Both the position numbers and the translations under genes were made by a program. Under the pieces are notes generated by a model. It was not told where the DNA came from, made no database searches, and saw only the letters and a program-made list of their open reading frames with translations. 64,000 nt of DNA from Doris montereyensis (lineage: Eukaryota > Mollusca > Gastropoda > Nudibranchia > Dorididae). Where the stretch lies: NCBI GenBank assembly GCA_037039925.1, contig JAXRKP010000432.1, positions 27,501 to 91,500 of the forward strand, given 5' to 3'. Every line of letters starts with the position of its first letter. Position 1 is the first letter of the stretch. Shown here in pieces: positions 23,775 to 36,635 of the stretch.

Positions 23775-26700
23775 ATTGACACCTTGTACACAGTGGAACG
23801 CCTTCATTCTATCACAGAATGACACCTTGTACACAGTGGAACGCCTTCATTCTATCACAGAATGACACCTTGTACACAGTGGAACGCCTTCATTCTATCA
23901 CAGAATGACACCTTGTACACAGTGGAACGCCTTTATTCTATCACAGAATGACACCTTGTTGTACACAGTGGAACGCCTTCATTCTATCACAGAATGACAC
24001 CTACTGTACACAGTGGAACGCCTTCATTCTATCACAGAATGACACCTTGTACTGTACACAGTGGAACGCCTTCATTCTATCACAGAATGACACCTTGTAC
24101 TGTACACAGTGGAACGCCTTCATTCTATCACAGAATGACACCTTGTACACAGTGGAACGCCTTCATTCTATCACAGAATGACACCTTGTACACAGTGGAA
24201 CGCCTTCATTCTATCACAGAATGACACCTTGTACACAGTGGAACGCCTTCATTCTATCACAGAATGACACCTTGTACACAGTGGAACGCCTTTATTCTAT
24301 CACAGAATGACACCTTGTACACAGTGGAACGCCTTCATTCTATCACAGAATGACACCTTGTACACAGTGGAACGCCTTCATTCTATCACAGAATGACACC
24401 TTGTACACAGTGGAACGCCTTCATTCTATCACAGAATGACACCTTGTACACAGTGGAACGCCTTTATTCTATTACAGAATGACACCTTTGTACACAGTGG
24501 AACGCCTTCATTCTATCACAGAATGACACCTTGTACTGTACACAGTGGAACGCCTTTATTCTATCACAGAATGACACCTTGTACACAGTGGAACGCCTTC
24601 ATTCTATTACAGAATGACACCTTGTACACAGTGGAACGCCTTTATTCTATCACAGAATGACACCTTGTACACAGTGGAACGCCTTTATTCTATCACAGAA
24701 TGACACCTTGTACACAGTGGAACGCCTTTATTCTATCACAGAATGACACCTTGTACACAGTGGAACGTCCTTTATTCTATTACAGAATGACACCTTGTAC
24801 ACAGTGGAACGCCTTTATTCTATTACAGAATGACACCTTGTACACAGTGGAACGCCTTTATTCTATCACAGAATGACACCTTGTACACAGTGGAACGCCT
24901 TTATTCTATCACAGAATGACACCTTGTACACAGTGGAACGCCTTTATTCTATTACAGAATGACACCTTGTACACAGTGGAACGCCTTCATTCTATCACAG
25001 AATGACACCTTGTACACAGTGGAACGCCTTTATTCTATCACAGAATGACACCTTGTACACAGTGGAACGCCTTCATTCTATTACAGAATGACACCTTGAA
25101 TACTGTACACAGTGGAACGCCTTTATTCTATTACAGAATGACACCTTGTACTGTACACAGTGGAACGCCTTCATTCTATCACAGAATGACACCTTGTACA
25201 CAGTGGAACGCCTTCATTCTATTACAGAATGACACCTTGTACTGTACACAGTGGAACGCCTTTATTCTATTACAGAATGACACCTTGTACTGTACACAGT
25301 GGAACGCCTTCATTCTATCACAGAATGACACCTTGTACTGTACACAGTGGAACGCCTTTATTCTATCACAGAATGACACCTTGTACTGTACACAGTGGAA
25401 CGCCTTCATTCTATTACAGAATGACACCTTGTACTGTACACAGTGGAACGCCTTTATTCTATCACAGAATGACACCTTGTACACAGTGGAACGCCTTTAT
25501 TCTATCACAGAATGACACCTTGTACTGTACACAGTGGAACGTCTTTATTCTATTACAGAATGACACCTTGTACTGTACACAGTGGAACGCCTTTATTCTA
25601 TCACAGAATGACACCTTGTACACAGTGGAACGCCTTCATTCTATCACAGAATGACACCTTGTACTGTACACAGTGGAACGCCTTCATTCTATCACAGAAT
25701 GACACCTTGTACTGTACACAGTGGAACGCCTTCATTCTATCACAGAATGACACCTTGTACTGTACACAGTGGAACGCCTTCATTCTATCACAGAATGACA
25801 CCTGTTGTACACAGTGGAACGCCTTCATTCTATCACAGAATGACACCTTGTACACAGTGGAACGCCTTCATTCTATCACAGAATGACACCTTGTACACAG
25901 TGGAACGCCTTCATTCTATTACAGAATGACACCTTGTACACAGTGGAACGCCTTCATTCTATCACAGAATGACACCTTGTACACAGTGGAACGCCTTCAT
26001 TCTATTACAGAATGACACCTTGTACACAGTGGAACGCCTTCATTCTATTACAGAATGACACCTTGTACACAGTGGAACGCCTTCATTCTATCACAGAATG
26101 ACACCTTGTACTGTACACAGTGGAACGCCTTTATTCTATTACAGAATGACACCTTGTACACAGTGGAACGCCTTTATTCTATTACAGAATGACACCTTGT
26201 ACACAGTGGAACGCCTTTATTCTATCACAGAATGACACCTTGTACACAGTGGAACGCCTTTATTCTATTACAGAATGACACCTTGTACACAGTGGAACGC
26301 CTTCATTCTATCACAGAATGACACCTTGTACACAGTGGAACGCCTTTATTCTATCACAGAATGACACCTTGTACACAGTGGAACGCCTTTATTCTATTAC
26401 AGAATGACACCTTTGTACACAGTGGAACGCCTTTATTCTATTACAGAATGACACCTTGTACACAGTGGAACGCCTTTATTCTATTACAGAATGACACCTT
26501 GTACACAGTGGAACGCCTTTATTCTATTACAGAATGACACCTTGTACACAGTGGAACGCCTTTATTCTATTACAGAATGACACCTTGTACTGTACACAGT
26601 GGAACGCCTTTATTCTATTACAGAATGACACCTTGTACTGTACACAGTGGAACGCCTTTATTCTATTACAGAATGACACCTTGTACACAGTGGAACGCCT

Positions 26701-28480
26701 TTATTCTATTACAGAATGACACCTTGTACTGTACACAGTGGAACGTCTTTATTCTATTACAGAATGACACCTTGTACTGTACACAGTGGAACGTCTTTAT
26801 TCTATTACAGAATGACACCTTGTTGTACACAGTGGAACGCCTTTATTCTATTACAGAATGACACCTTGTACACAGTGGAACGCCTTTATTCTATTACAGA
26901 ATGACACCTTGTACTGTACACAGTGGAACGTCTTTATTCTATTACAGAATGACATGTACACAGTGGAACGCCTTTATTCTATCACAGAATGACACCTTGT
27001 ACTGTACACAGTGGAACGCCTTTATTCTATTACAGAATGACACCTTGTACTGTACACAGTGGAACGCCTTTATTCTATTACAGAATGACACTTTGTACTG
27101 TACACAGTGGAACGCCTTTATTCTATTACAGAATGACACCTTGTACTGTACACAGTGGAACGCCTTTATTCTATCACAGAATGACACCTTGTACTGTACA
27201 CAGTGGAACCTTTATTCTATTACAGAATGACACCTTGTACTGTACACAGTGGAACGCCTTTATTCTATTACAGAATGACACCTTGTACTGTACACAGTGG
27301 AACGTCTTTATTCTATTACAGAATGACACCTTGTACTGTACACAGTGGAACGCCTTTATTCTATTACAGAATGACACCTTGTAAACAGTGGAACGCCTTT
27401 ATTTTATTACAGAATGACACCTTGTACACAGTGGAACGCCTTTATTCTATTACAGAATGACACCTTGTACACAGTGGAACGTCTTTATTTTATTACAGAA
27501 TGACACCTTGTACTGTACACAGTGGAACGTCCTTTATTCTATTACAGAATGACACCTTGTACACAGTGGAACGTCTTTATTCTATTACAGAATGACACCT
27601 TGTACACAGTGGAACGTCTTTATTCTATTACAGAATGACACCTTGTACTGTACACAGTGGAACATCTTTATTCTATTACAGAATGACACACTGTACACAG
27701 TGGAACGCCTTTATTCTATTACAGAATGACACATTGTTTGTACACAGTGGAACGCCTTTATTCTATTACAGAATGACACCTTGTACTGTACACAGTGGAA
27801 CGCCTTTATTCTATTACAGAATGACACCTTGACTGTACACAGTGGAACGTCTTTTTCTATTACAGAATGACACCTTCCGCGCATCTGTACACAGTGGAAC
27901 GTCTTTATTCTATTACAGAATGACACCTTGTACACAGTGGAACGTCTTTATTCTATTACAGAATGACACCTTGTACACAGTGGAACGCCTATTATATTAC
28001 AGAATGACACCTTGTACACAGTGGAACGCCTTCATTCTATTACAGAATGACACCTTGTAAACAGTGGAACGTCTTTATTCTATTACAGAATGACACCTTG
28101 TACACAGTGGAACGTCTTTATTCTATTACAGAATGACACCTTGTATACAGTGGAACGTCTTTAGGCTATTACAGAATGACACCTCCATGTACACAGTGGA
28201 ACGTCTATTATTTTAATACAGAATGACACCTTGTACACAGTGGAACGCCTTTATTCTATCACAGAATGACACTTGTACACAAAACGCCTTTATTCTACAC
28301 AGAATGACACCTTGTACACAGTGGAACGCCTTCATTCTATTACAGAATGACACCTTGTACACATGGAACGTCTGTTTGAAAATTCTATTACAGAATGACA
28401 CCTTTGACATTTTTTTGGAACGTAGAATTTTATTCTATCACAGAATGACACCTTGTACACAGTGGAACGTCTTTATTTTA
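23775..28480 (+). repeat. 43-bp minisatellite, about 105-110 copies
   Basis: Unit: ACACCTTGTACACAGTGGAA then CGCCTTCATTCTATCACAGA then ATG, with a common 5-bp longer form (TTGTACTGTACACAG). Variants: C/T in TTCATT/TTTATT, CACAG/TACAG, and GCC/GTC becoming common after 27.3 kb. Copies decay from 27.8 kb on. Each unit carries a CATTCTATCACAG|A motif resembling a weak 3' splice site, but no exon follows. Confidence 0.95.
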
Positions 28481-28764
28481 TCACACAAAAAGATTAAACA
28501 TGATACTATATCACAGATTTGGAGACACAAAATGGCGTCTTATAACAGTGACATATAGATTTGTTCTAAAATGAAAACTTAGTTTGGTTATAGTTATTGG
28601 TTTCATTGGTTATTCATGACGTCAACCATATGTGGTAATCTCAGGATGAAGTAAGAAGAAAACAAAATTTGCTTGTTTCATTTAAATTGACACCATCCAC
28701 TGTATGTGTTCATCTCTAAGTACGTGAAGGGGAAACGGCAAGACAAAAGATAAGTGAAAGAGTG

Positions 28765-28945
28765 AGAGGAAAGAAGTAGAACCTGCCATCTTCCCACAAT
28801 GAAGGGAAACCAAAATGATAGACACGTTTAAAAGAGTGAAAGGAAAGAAGTAAAACCTGCCATCTTCCCACAACAAAGGAAACTTTAAAATGACAGACAC
28901 GTTTAAAAGAGTGAGATTGAAAGAAGTAGAACCTAGCAGTAGGGT
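28765..28945 (-). repeat. 72-bp tandem repeat, about 2.5 copies
   Basis: Repeats of GAAGTAGAACCTGCCATCTT, CCCACAATGAAGGGAAACC and AAATGATAGACACGTTTAAA. Read on the minus strand it contains AGGTTCTACTTCTTTC, resembling the dispersed family of the first 9 kb. Confidence 0.75.
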
Positions 28946-29288
28946 CCAGACCGCCCGTGTGACAACAGAAAGCAACCATCAATATATGCTAAACTAAAAC
29001 TGATAACTTTTTAAGAGTGAGTAAGTATTGAGTCTCCACTATCAATTTAAAGGAAAATATTTGTATACAGCAAGCAAAATAATAATGTCATTCATACTGG
29101 TAGACAAACGAAAGGAACAAAACGACGGCTGAACTTCAATGCCCATCAACAAAGGATCAATGACAGAAATTTGAGTACTCATGACAATAACATCTTAAGG
29201 TACCGATACTGAATTAAGACACATAAGTTCCACAAAAGTTCAACTCTTTTGGATCATGACAATTGTTGACTATTTCAATCATGTTAAC
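28946..29288. other. unique sequence downstream of the helicase exon
   Basis: On the minus strand this follows the last helicase exon found. I looked for a cysteine-rich C-terminal domain of the RIG-I type and did not see one. Confidence 0.4.
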
Positions 29289-29482
29289 TTTTTGATCAGC
29301 CTGTCAACTTTATTTGCCTCCACACTGCCACACAGAATAAAAAAAACTGCCTTTCTTCCGTGCCCTTTTGCGCATCTGCACTAGTGTTCACTGTTGACGG
29401 GGGATTCATGCTGATCACAAGCCCAAGTTTACAGATGTCTATGCCCTCTTCAGCAATGGAGGTTGCCACTAGTATGTTAAAG
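29289..29482 (-). CDS. RIG-I-like DExH RNA helicase, exon with motifs V and VI
   Basis: After the acceptor CATCCTAAG (minus strand) one base completes a Ser codon from the upstream exon. The exon then encodes FNILVATSIAEEGIDICKLG (motif V, ATSIAEEGxDI) and LVISMNPPSTVNT. Motif VI follows one frame away as VQMRKRARKK, near 29355-29385; the usual Gly of QxRGRxR is Lys here. A run of eight A (plus strand) at 29339-29346 shifts the frame again; the third segment reads FILCGSVEANKVDRLIKKL. The likely donor is AAAAA|GTTAAC. Two single-base shifts mean either consensus errors or a pseudogene. Motif order and spacing fit the second RecA domain of RLR/Dicer helicases, which bind dsRNA and hydrolyse ATP. 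Confidence 0.75.
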
Positions 29483-29960
29483 CTTAGGATGGACAATTCA
29501 TAATTTATTAGTGAATGTAAAGAAAGCAATGAAAAGCTCAATAGAGAAAGGGTAAGCATGACAGAGAATCTCATTGGCTATCATTTTGATTATGACAATA
29601 TTTGATAATGTAATCGTGGTAGAACTTCAACCAGACCTCCATATATTCTGAGAGTTATTACATCAAATACAGAATATATCAATGGGTGGAGATTCGGACA
29701 TGGTCAAATGACACTAGCAAAAACATTTTATCTCATGAATAGTTTCGTTGATTAGGCCTGAGCATATCATCCTAAGAAAATTTTCACTGTTTCTCTCATC
29801 ATCCCTGTTTGAAAATTAATTTTAGAAATGGATTTCTTTGTTCATGTGTAGCCTTGCATCAATGGGTAGTATAAAGCTGACTTTTTCCTTCTTTGAGCAA
29901 CTTTTAAACTCAGGAACCAATGCACCCAGATTCCCAATAGTTGACATGAAGGTTTACAAC
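29483..29960. other. helicase intron, nothing recognised
   Basis: Unique AT-rich sequence between the motif V exon and the 41-bp array. Confidence 0.45.
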
Positions 29961-29964
29961 AGCG

Positions 29965-30215
29965 AGCTTAGATTCTCATTGTGTTAACTTTTGGATCATG
30001 ACAATATTTGAGATTCTCATTGTGTTAACTTTTGGATCATGACAATATTTGAGATTCTCATTGTGTGAACTTTTGGATCATGACAATATTTGAGATTCTC
30101 ATTGTGTTAACTTTTGATCATGACAATATTTGAGATTCCCTTGTGTTAACTTTTGGATCATGACAATGTTTGAGATTCTCATTGTGTTAACTTTTGATCA
30201 TGACAATATTTCAAT
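29965..30215 (+). repeat. 41-bp minisatellite, about six copies
   Basis: Unit: GAGATTCTCATTGTGTTAAC, TTTTGGATCATGACAATATT, T. On the minus strand the motif CATGATCCAAAAGTTAAC resembles the end of the helicase exon plus its donor (CTGATCAAAAA|GTTAAC), and one further loose copy lies at 29240-29270, between exon end and array family. Confidence 0.85.
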
Positions 30216-30759
30216 TTATTGAAAAATATTGAATTCGAATTCCTATAATCGAGGAAACTCTATATTGCTACGATACGAATCGGCGATTTCGGGTTATTGC
30301 AATAAAATGCTTGCGATACCTCAGTATTGAGTACTGACAATGTAACAATTGTACTTGATATCACCCGTACCCAATGTACTGCAATGAATGTTTGAGAGAT
30401 ACAGCTTTACAATAGAGTGTATCCTTCTCTGTCTCTGGCCATCAGTGTATGTCTGTCTTATCAGTCAATCTATTTGTCTTTGAATCGTTTTGTCTCTCTG
30501 TCAAAGTCTGTCTGTTTCAAGAAAGTTGAAGCCATTAAATTAACCCATACCTGATTGGACTGTTGAGAATTCCCACAACAATGAGAAATGCAGTGGTTGT
30601 TGTTATCATTATCCTCATGCCAGAACTGAGATTGAAATCAGGAACCTTTGGCTTCCTATTCAAAGGAGCAAGCACCTTGCATATGGAACAATACCACATC
30701 CCTTCTCCCCTACCATCCTCTCCCTCCTCAGCCCACTCTCTCTCCTCCCACTGCCCATT
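30216..30759. other. intron sequence with one weak exon-like stretch
   Basis: On the minus strand, 30553-30690 is open and ends at a donor-like AATCAG|GTATGG, but I recognise no domain and no phase link to the helicase. I see no other feature. Confidence 0.4.
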
Positions 30760-31395
30760 AGTCACTGCATCTCATGACTGTCACTATAACCCAATTAGAG
30801 TCACTGCATCTCAGGACTGTCACTATAACCCAATTAGAGTCACTGCATCTCAGGACTGTCACTATAACCCAATTAGAGTCACTGCATCTCAAGACTGTCA
30901 CTGTAACCCAATTAGAGTCACTGCATCTCAGGACTATCACTATAACCCAATTAGAGTCACTGCATCTCAAGACTGTCACTATAACCCAATTAGAGTCACT
31001 GCATCTCAGGACTGTTACTATAACCCAATTAGAGTCACTGCATCTCAGGACTGTCACTATAACCCAACTGTCTCTGCATGTCAGAAATGTCACTATAACC
31101 AAACCGTCTCTTCATCTCAGGACTGTCACTATAACCAAACTGTCTCTTCATCTCAGGACTGTCACTATAACCCAACTGAAGTCTCTGCATCTCAGGACTG
31201 TCACTATAACCCAACTGTCTCTTCATCTCAGGACTGTCACTATAACCCAACTGAAGTCTCTGCATCTCAGGACTGTCACTATAACCCAACTGTCTCTTCA
31301 TCTCAGGACTGTCACTATAACCCAATTGTCTCTTCATCTCAGGACTGTCACTATAACCCAACTGAAGTCTCTGCATCTCAGGACTGTCACTATAA
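30760..31395 (+). repeat. 39/36-bp minisatellite, about 17 copies
   Basis: First half: ACTGCATCTCAGGACTGTCA, CTATAACCCAATTAGAGTC (39 bp). Second half: 36-bp form TCTCTTCATCTCAGGACTGT, CACTATAACCCAACTG, alternating with a 39-bp form. All periods are multiples of three, so frames stay open on both strands; that alone is no evidence of coding. Confidence 0.93.
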
Positions 31396-32385
31396 CATGA
31401 CACTTGCAATCCGTGTATCACTATCTGGTCTAGTTTCTGAGACTTGCAATCCGTGTATCACTATCTGGTCTAGTTTTTGACACTTGCAAACCGTGTATGC
31501 CTATCTCGTCTAGTTTTTGACAGTTGCAAACCATGTATCCCTATCTGGTCTAGTTTTTGGACACTTGTAAACCATGTATCCCTATCTGGTCTAGTTTTTG
31601 ACACATGCAAACCATGTATGCCTGTCTGGTTTAGGTTTTTGATACTTGCAAACCATGAATCCCTATCTGGTCTAGTTTCTGACACTTGCAATACGTGAAT
31701 CCCTATCTGGTATAGTTTCTGACACATGCAAACCATGTATGCCTATCTGGTCTAGTTTTTGACACTTGCAAACCGTGAATCCTTATCTGATCTAGTTTTC
31801 GATACTTGCAAACTGTGTACCCCTATCTGGTCTAGTTTTCGATACTTGCAAACGGTGTATCCCTATCTGGTCTAGTTTTCGATACTTAGAAACCGTGTAT
31901 CCCTATCTGATCTAGTTTTCGATACTTGCAATCCGTGAATCCCTATCTGGTCTAGTTTTCGATACTTGCAAACCGTGTATCCCTATCTGGTTTAGTTTTC
32001 GATACTTGCAAACCGTGTATCCCTATCTGATCTTTTTTTTCGATACTTGCAAATCGTGTATCCCTATCTGATTTAGTTTCCAAAACTTGCAAACCGTTTA
32101 TCCCTATCTGATCTAGTTTTTGGACACTTGCAAATCACGTATCCCTGTCTGGTCTAGTTTCTGACACTTGCAAACCACGTATGCCTATCTGGTCTAGTTT
32201 TTTACACTTGCAATCCGTGAATCCCTATCTGGTATAGTTTCTGACACTTGCAATCCGTGAATCCCTATCTGGTATAGTTTCTGACACTTGTAAACCATGT
32301 ATCCCTATTAGGTCTAGTTTTTGACACTTGCAATCCGTGTATCCTTACCTGGTCTAGTTTCTGACACTTGCAAACCATGCATGCC
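31396..32385 (+). repeat. 39-40 bp minisatellite, about 25 copies
   Basis: Unit: GACACTTGCAAACCGTGTAT, CCCTATCTGGTCTAGTTTT. Variants include GATACTTGC, CCATGTATG and TTTTCGATAC. It directly abuts the preceding array; the junction unit combines both (CACTATAACATGACACTTGC). Confidence 0.92.
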
Positions 32386-32573
32386 TGTAAAAATAGATTA
32401 AAATGCACAGCATATTTTTCTTTAATTTTCTCAAAACATCCAAAATTGTATTCGCACGGTTTGCAACTTTCACCGTCGATATAGCTGGAAAAACCCAACA
32501 CATACATAAAGGGACACAACTCTGTTTTCATCATATGAAATAAAACAATAACTACTGTTTATGATTATCTTAC

Positions 32574-32800
32574 GAGTCATGATTTTTCAGAACACGCTCC
32601 TGTTTCTTGACATCCATTCCATCGTCTTTGGTGCCTTTCCCATGTCCCACAAGATGAGTCACGCGCAATTGTCTGTTTTTTACAAAATCCATTTGGTGTA
32701 GAGTGCTAGAGATGTGTTTGGCCTCCTTGCGCTCTTGGACCAACACCAAAGCTGTGGGACTGCCCACCTCCCAGTTAATGTTCTCAGGATTTTGAAGTAT
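32574..32800 (-). CDS. RIG-I-like DExH RNA helicase, motif IV exon
   Basis: 227-nt exon after a strong acceptor (ACCTCTATTTTCAG) and before the donor GACTC|GTAAGA, both on the minus strand. It encodes ILQNPENINW, then ALVLVQERKEAKHISSTLHQ (motif IV region), LRVTHLVGHGKG, then TKDDGMDVKKQERVLKNHDS. The Gly-His-Gly block followed by Gly-Met and Gln in this spacing is more like RIG-I/MDA5/LGP2 than Dicer. Phase 2 at the end matches the single base that opens the motif V exon. No frameshift is seen here. Confidence 0.85.
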
Positions 32801-33120
32801 CTGAAAATAGAGGTTTTTCTTATCAACATGAAATTACACTCGTAAAAATAATAATTAATTTTATTGTAACCCAGTCAGCAAAACAAATCAATAATTAATT
32901 CTCTTTTAACGCAGTCAGGGAAAAATAAAAACAATTAATAAGATATTATTACGCAAGCACTTGGGACTTCGCAGAAAGATGTGAAGCGTGCATTTCCCGC
33001 CAAGAGTCCCTTTTGACTTAGTTCTTGCCCCAAGCAGTCAAGCTTTTACGTGGCTGTGAGATACCTTGCATTTTCTATATTCTATCCCTTAGAGGATATC
33101 AGCTCATTTCAGTTATGTTT
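32801..33120. other. helicase intron with two loose repeat units
   Basis: 32860-32945 has two diverged units (GTAACCCAGTCAGCAAAACA and TTTAACGCAGTCAGGGAAAA) akin to the 39-bp array beside the exon at 39.3 kb. Otherwise nothing recognised. Confidence 0.45.
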
Positions 33121-33124
33121 CACG

Positions 33125-33945
33125 GACTTCGTCTTCAATAGAGTTATCGTCTTCAATAGCATTGTCAAATTATCATCTTCAATAGCATTGTCAAATTATC
33201 GTCTTCAATATCAGTCAAATTATCGTCTTCAATAGCATTGTCAAATTATCATCTTCAATAACATGTCAAATTATCGTCTTCAATAACATTGTCAAATTAT
33301 CATCTTCAATAACATTGTCAAATTATCGTCTTCAATAACATTGTCATATTATCGTCTTCAATCAAATTATCGTCTTCAATAACATTGTCAAATCGTCTTA
33401 GTCAAATTACTGTCTTCAATAGCAGTCAAATTATCGTCTTCAATAGCATTGTATCGTCTTCAATAACATTGTCAAATTATCGTCTTCAATAGCATTGTCA
33501 AATCATCGTCTTCAATAAGTCATTATCGTCTTCAATCAGTCAAATTATCGTCTTCAATAACATTGTCAAATTATCGTCTTCAAAAGCAGTCAAATTATCG
33601 TCTTCAATAACATTGTCATATTATCGTCTTCATTGTCATATTATCGTCTTCAATATCATTGTCAAATTATCGTCTTCAATAACATTGTCATATTATCGTC
33701 TTCAATAACATTGTTAAATTATCGTCTTCAATAACATTGTCATATTATCGTCTTCAATAACATTGTCAAATTATCGTCTTCAATAACATTGTCAAATTAT
33801 CGTCTTCAATAACATTGTCAAATTATCGTCTTCAATAACATTGTCAAATTATCGTCTTTCAGCTCTGTCAAATTATCGTCTTCAATAACATTGTCAAATT
33901 ATCGTCTTCAATAACATTGTCAAATTATCGTCTTCAATATCACTA
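33125..33945 (+). repeat. 26-bp minisatellite, about 30 copies
   Basis: Unit: ATTGTCAAATTATCGTCTTC, AATAAC. Several shortened units in the middle; AT-rich. Confidence 0.93.
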
Positions 33946-33959
33946 TGTCGGTTGAAATG

Positions 33960-34640
33960 ATCAAATCAGAATCGAGTTATGATAGAATTTCTAATAACAG
34001 CTAAGGAATGTGCAGCGATAGACATCGACAAACAGTTGAAATATGTCTATGGTGATTCGTGTGTTTGTTTTCGCACCGTTGAAAGGTGGATGAATGAGTT
34101 CAGGGGAACTGATGCAGCTTCCATCAGCCCTGATGACCAGGTTTCGGATGGGCAACTTCAAACGAGCTCATGACATTGACAGTGTTCTGGGACAGCAATG
34201 GCTTAGAAAAATGGGACACAGTGAATTCTGATTGTTACACTGACATTTTAAAAAGATGTCAGCAACATTCGAGGCGACTTCGTTCAGAAGAAATGCTTTG
34301 CTGAGTCATAACAATGCTGGACCACACAGCAGTGAAAACATACGTCATTACATTCGAAAAAGCAAGATATGTGAGGTCTTGAACACACCCACCCCCCCCC
34401 CCATACAGTCCCGATTTAGCCCAAAGTGACTTTCTTCCTTTTTCCTAAACTTGAGAGACACCTCAAGGGAAAGAGGTTTGGTAGTGGGGACGAGGTGCAG
34501 GCAGAGATAAGTCGCCGGTGTCGTAACATGTCACGTACGTTCTATTTTTTGTGCCCAATGCAGCAACTGGTCAGTCGTTGGAGGCTATGCATAAAAATAA
34601 ATGGTGCTCTAATCGTGCTGAAATATAAATAAACCACTTG
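33960..34640 (+). pseudogene. decayed Tc1/mariner-type transposase
   Basis: The first part (from 33979) encodes a helix-turn-helix start: IEFLITAKECAAIDIDKQLK, VYGDSCVCFRTVERWMNEF. Further on, in shifted frames, come TVFWDSNG (around the first catalytic Asp), a degraded HNNAGPHSS where the family has a His-Asp-Asn-Ala-Arg-Pro-His block, and SPDLAQSDF, the near-invariant motif ahead of the third acidic residue. A deletion after the first Asp, the loss of the second Asp and several stops show it is dead. I did not find terminal inverted repeats. It lies right after the 26-bp array in a helicase intron. Confidence 0.85.
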
Positions 34641-35083
34641 AAATTTGATGTTTCCAATTTTCCAGCGACATCTTTATTATTTCTTTATCATTTGGAGTTT
34701 GGAAAATATTAAGGAGATGACATTATTTTTCAGCCCATCCTTGTCCATTATAAAACTTCTTTATTTGGCAGGCAAAGACTGTGAGCAATCTACATTTATT
34801 GTCGTGATGTCTTCAATTGAAGATGATGTTTATACGTCCATGAGGAAGGAGAGGAACAAGGAACTTTTAATATTTTAACTACCCAGTACTAATGTATACA
34901 TGATGTGTTGCGCCGAGAAGGTAGCTCTGTGTGTTTTGCTCTCGCATTTCTAGATTCTCTTTTCCATATTCTACTGGAATTACCGTACCTTTTATCTAGA
35001 TTTTTTAGCCCTGTATAATTTTAAACATCTGTGATATTAGCCCCTTGATTTTTAGAATTTTTAAACAGAGGGTTTTTGCCTAG
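34641..35083. other. unique intron sequence
   Basis: Nothing recognised; short open frames without domains. Confidence 0.4.
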
Positions 35084-35169
35084 TAAATAATTTCAAATGG
35101 TTTTTACTCGAATTCGACACCATGGGTATTTTCACGTTCACTAAGGCCATGTTCAACTTCGCCACCTTG
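35084..35169 (+). CDS. possible plus-strand exon of unknown protein
   Basis: Open stretch after TTTTTGCCTAG that encodes FKWFLLEFDTMGIFTFTK and AMFNFATL, ending phase 0 at an excellent donor ACCTTG|GTGAGT. I do not recognise the family. It would splice in phase to the exon-like piece at 36537 across the 40-bp array. It lies on the strand opposite the helicase, within a helicase intron, so it would be a nested gene or a fragment. Confidence 0.35.
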
Positions 35170-35214
35170 GTGAGTAGAAATAACTTTGTAATCAGACAAC
35201 AAAGACAACAATAG

Positions 35215-36536
35215 TGACTGTGCCATACCATCATATCTGACCCCGTCACTAATTGGTATGTGCAATACCATCATATCTGACCCCATCACTAATTGGTATG
35301 TGCAATACCATCATATCTGACCACGTCACTAATTGGTATGTGCAATACCATCATATCTGACCCCATCACTAATTGGTATGTGCAATACCATCATATCTGA
35401 CCCCGTCACTAATTGGTATGTGCCATACCATCATATCTGACCACGTCACTAATTGGCATGTGCAATACCATCATATCTGACCCCGTCACTAATTGGCATG
35501 TGCCATACCATCATATCTGACCACGTCACTAATTGGTATGTGCCATAACATCATATCTGACTACGTCATTAATTGGCATGTGCAATACCATCATATCTGA
35601 CCCCGTCACTAATTGGCATGTGCCATACCATCATATCTGACCACGTCACTAATTGGTATGTGCCATACCATCATATCTGACCCCGTCACTAATTGGTATG
35701 TGCCATACCATCATATCTGACCCCGTCACTAATTGGCATGTGCCATACCATCATATCTGACCACGTCACTAATTGGTATGTGCCATACCATCATATCTGA
35801 CCCCGTCACTAATTGGTATGTGCCATGCCATCATATCTGACCCCGTCACTAATTGGTATGTGCCATACCATCATATCTGACCCCATCACTAATTGGTATG
35901 TGCAATAACATCATATCTGACCCCATCACTAATTGGTATGTGCAATACCATCATATCTGACCCCATCAATAATTGGTATGTGCCATACCATCATATCTGA
36001 CCCCATCACTAATTGGTATGTGCAATACCATCATATCTGACCCCATCAGTAATTGGTATGTGCAATACCATCATATCTGACCCCATAACTAATTGGTATG
36101 TGCCATACCATCATATCTGACCCCATCACTAATTGGTATGTGCAATACCATCATATCTGACCCCATCACTAACTGGTATGTGCAATAACATCATATCTGA
36201 CCCCGTCACTAATTGGTATGTGCCATACCATCATATCTGTCCCCATCACTAATTGGTATGTGCCATACCATCATATCTGACCCCATCACTAATTGGTATG
36301 TGCAATACCATCATATCTGACCCCGTCACTAATTGGCATGTGCCATACCATCATATCTGACCCCGTCACTAATTGGTATGTGCCATACCCTCATATCTGA
36401 CCCCGTCACTAATTGGTATGTGCCATACCATCATATCTGACCCCATCACTAATTGGTATGTGCCATACCATCATATCTGACCCCATCACTAATTAGTCTG
36501 TGCAATACCATCATATCTGACCCCATCACTAATTAG
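35215..36536 (+). repeat. 40-bp minisatellite, about 33 copies, ending at an acceptor
   Basis: Unit: ACTAATTGGTATGTG(C/A)CAA/AT, ACCATCATATCTGACCCCGT, C. The period is strict. The last two units read CACTAATTAGTCTGTG instead of CACTAATTGGTATGTG, and the final one is continuous with the exon-like piece starting at 36537. Confidence 0.95.
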
Positions 36537-36635
36537 TCTGTGGCCAAATTCAAGACCGAATGTACCGTTCCGATGTTAGTGCCCCTTGGCATCGACTGCC
36601 TCGAGGCACACGGGCTGACGTTCGGAAACAATGAC
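36537..36635 (+). CDS. possible plus-strand exon of unknown protein (second piece)
   Basis: 99 nt after the acceptor-like CACTAATTAG and before GAC|GTATAC. It encodes VAKFKTECTVPMLVPLGIDC then LEAHGLTFGNND, phase 0 at both ends, so it joins the piece ending at 35169 without breaking the frame. GC-richer and better coding-like than its surroundings. I do not recognise a domain. Confidence 0.35.

Noticed and set aside
30563..31480. 305-codon frame with a hydrophobic start and 13-residue repeats
   Set aside because: The repeat part is a 39/36-bp array open in several frames. The hydrophobic start has no convincing gene context.
35084..35169. Short-chain dehydrogenase fragment
   Set aside because: The Phe-Asp-Thr-Met-Gly...Thr-Lys-Ala stretch vaguely recalls that fold, but the following exon-like piece does not fit the family.
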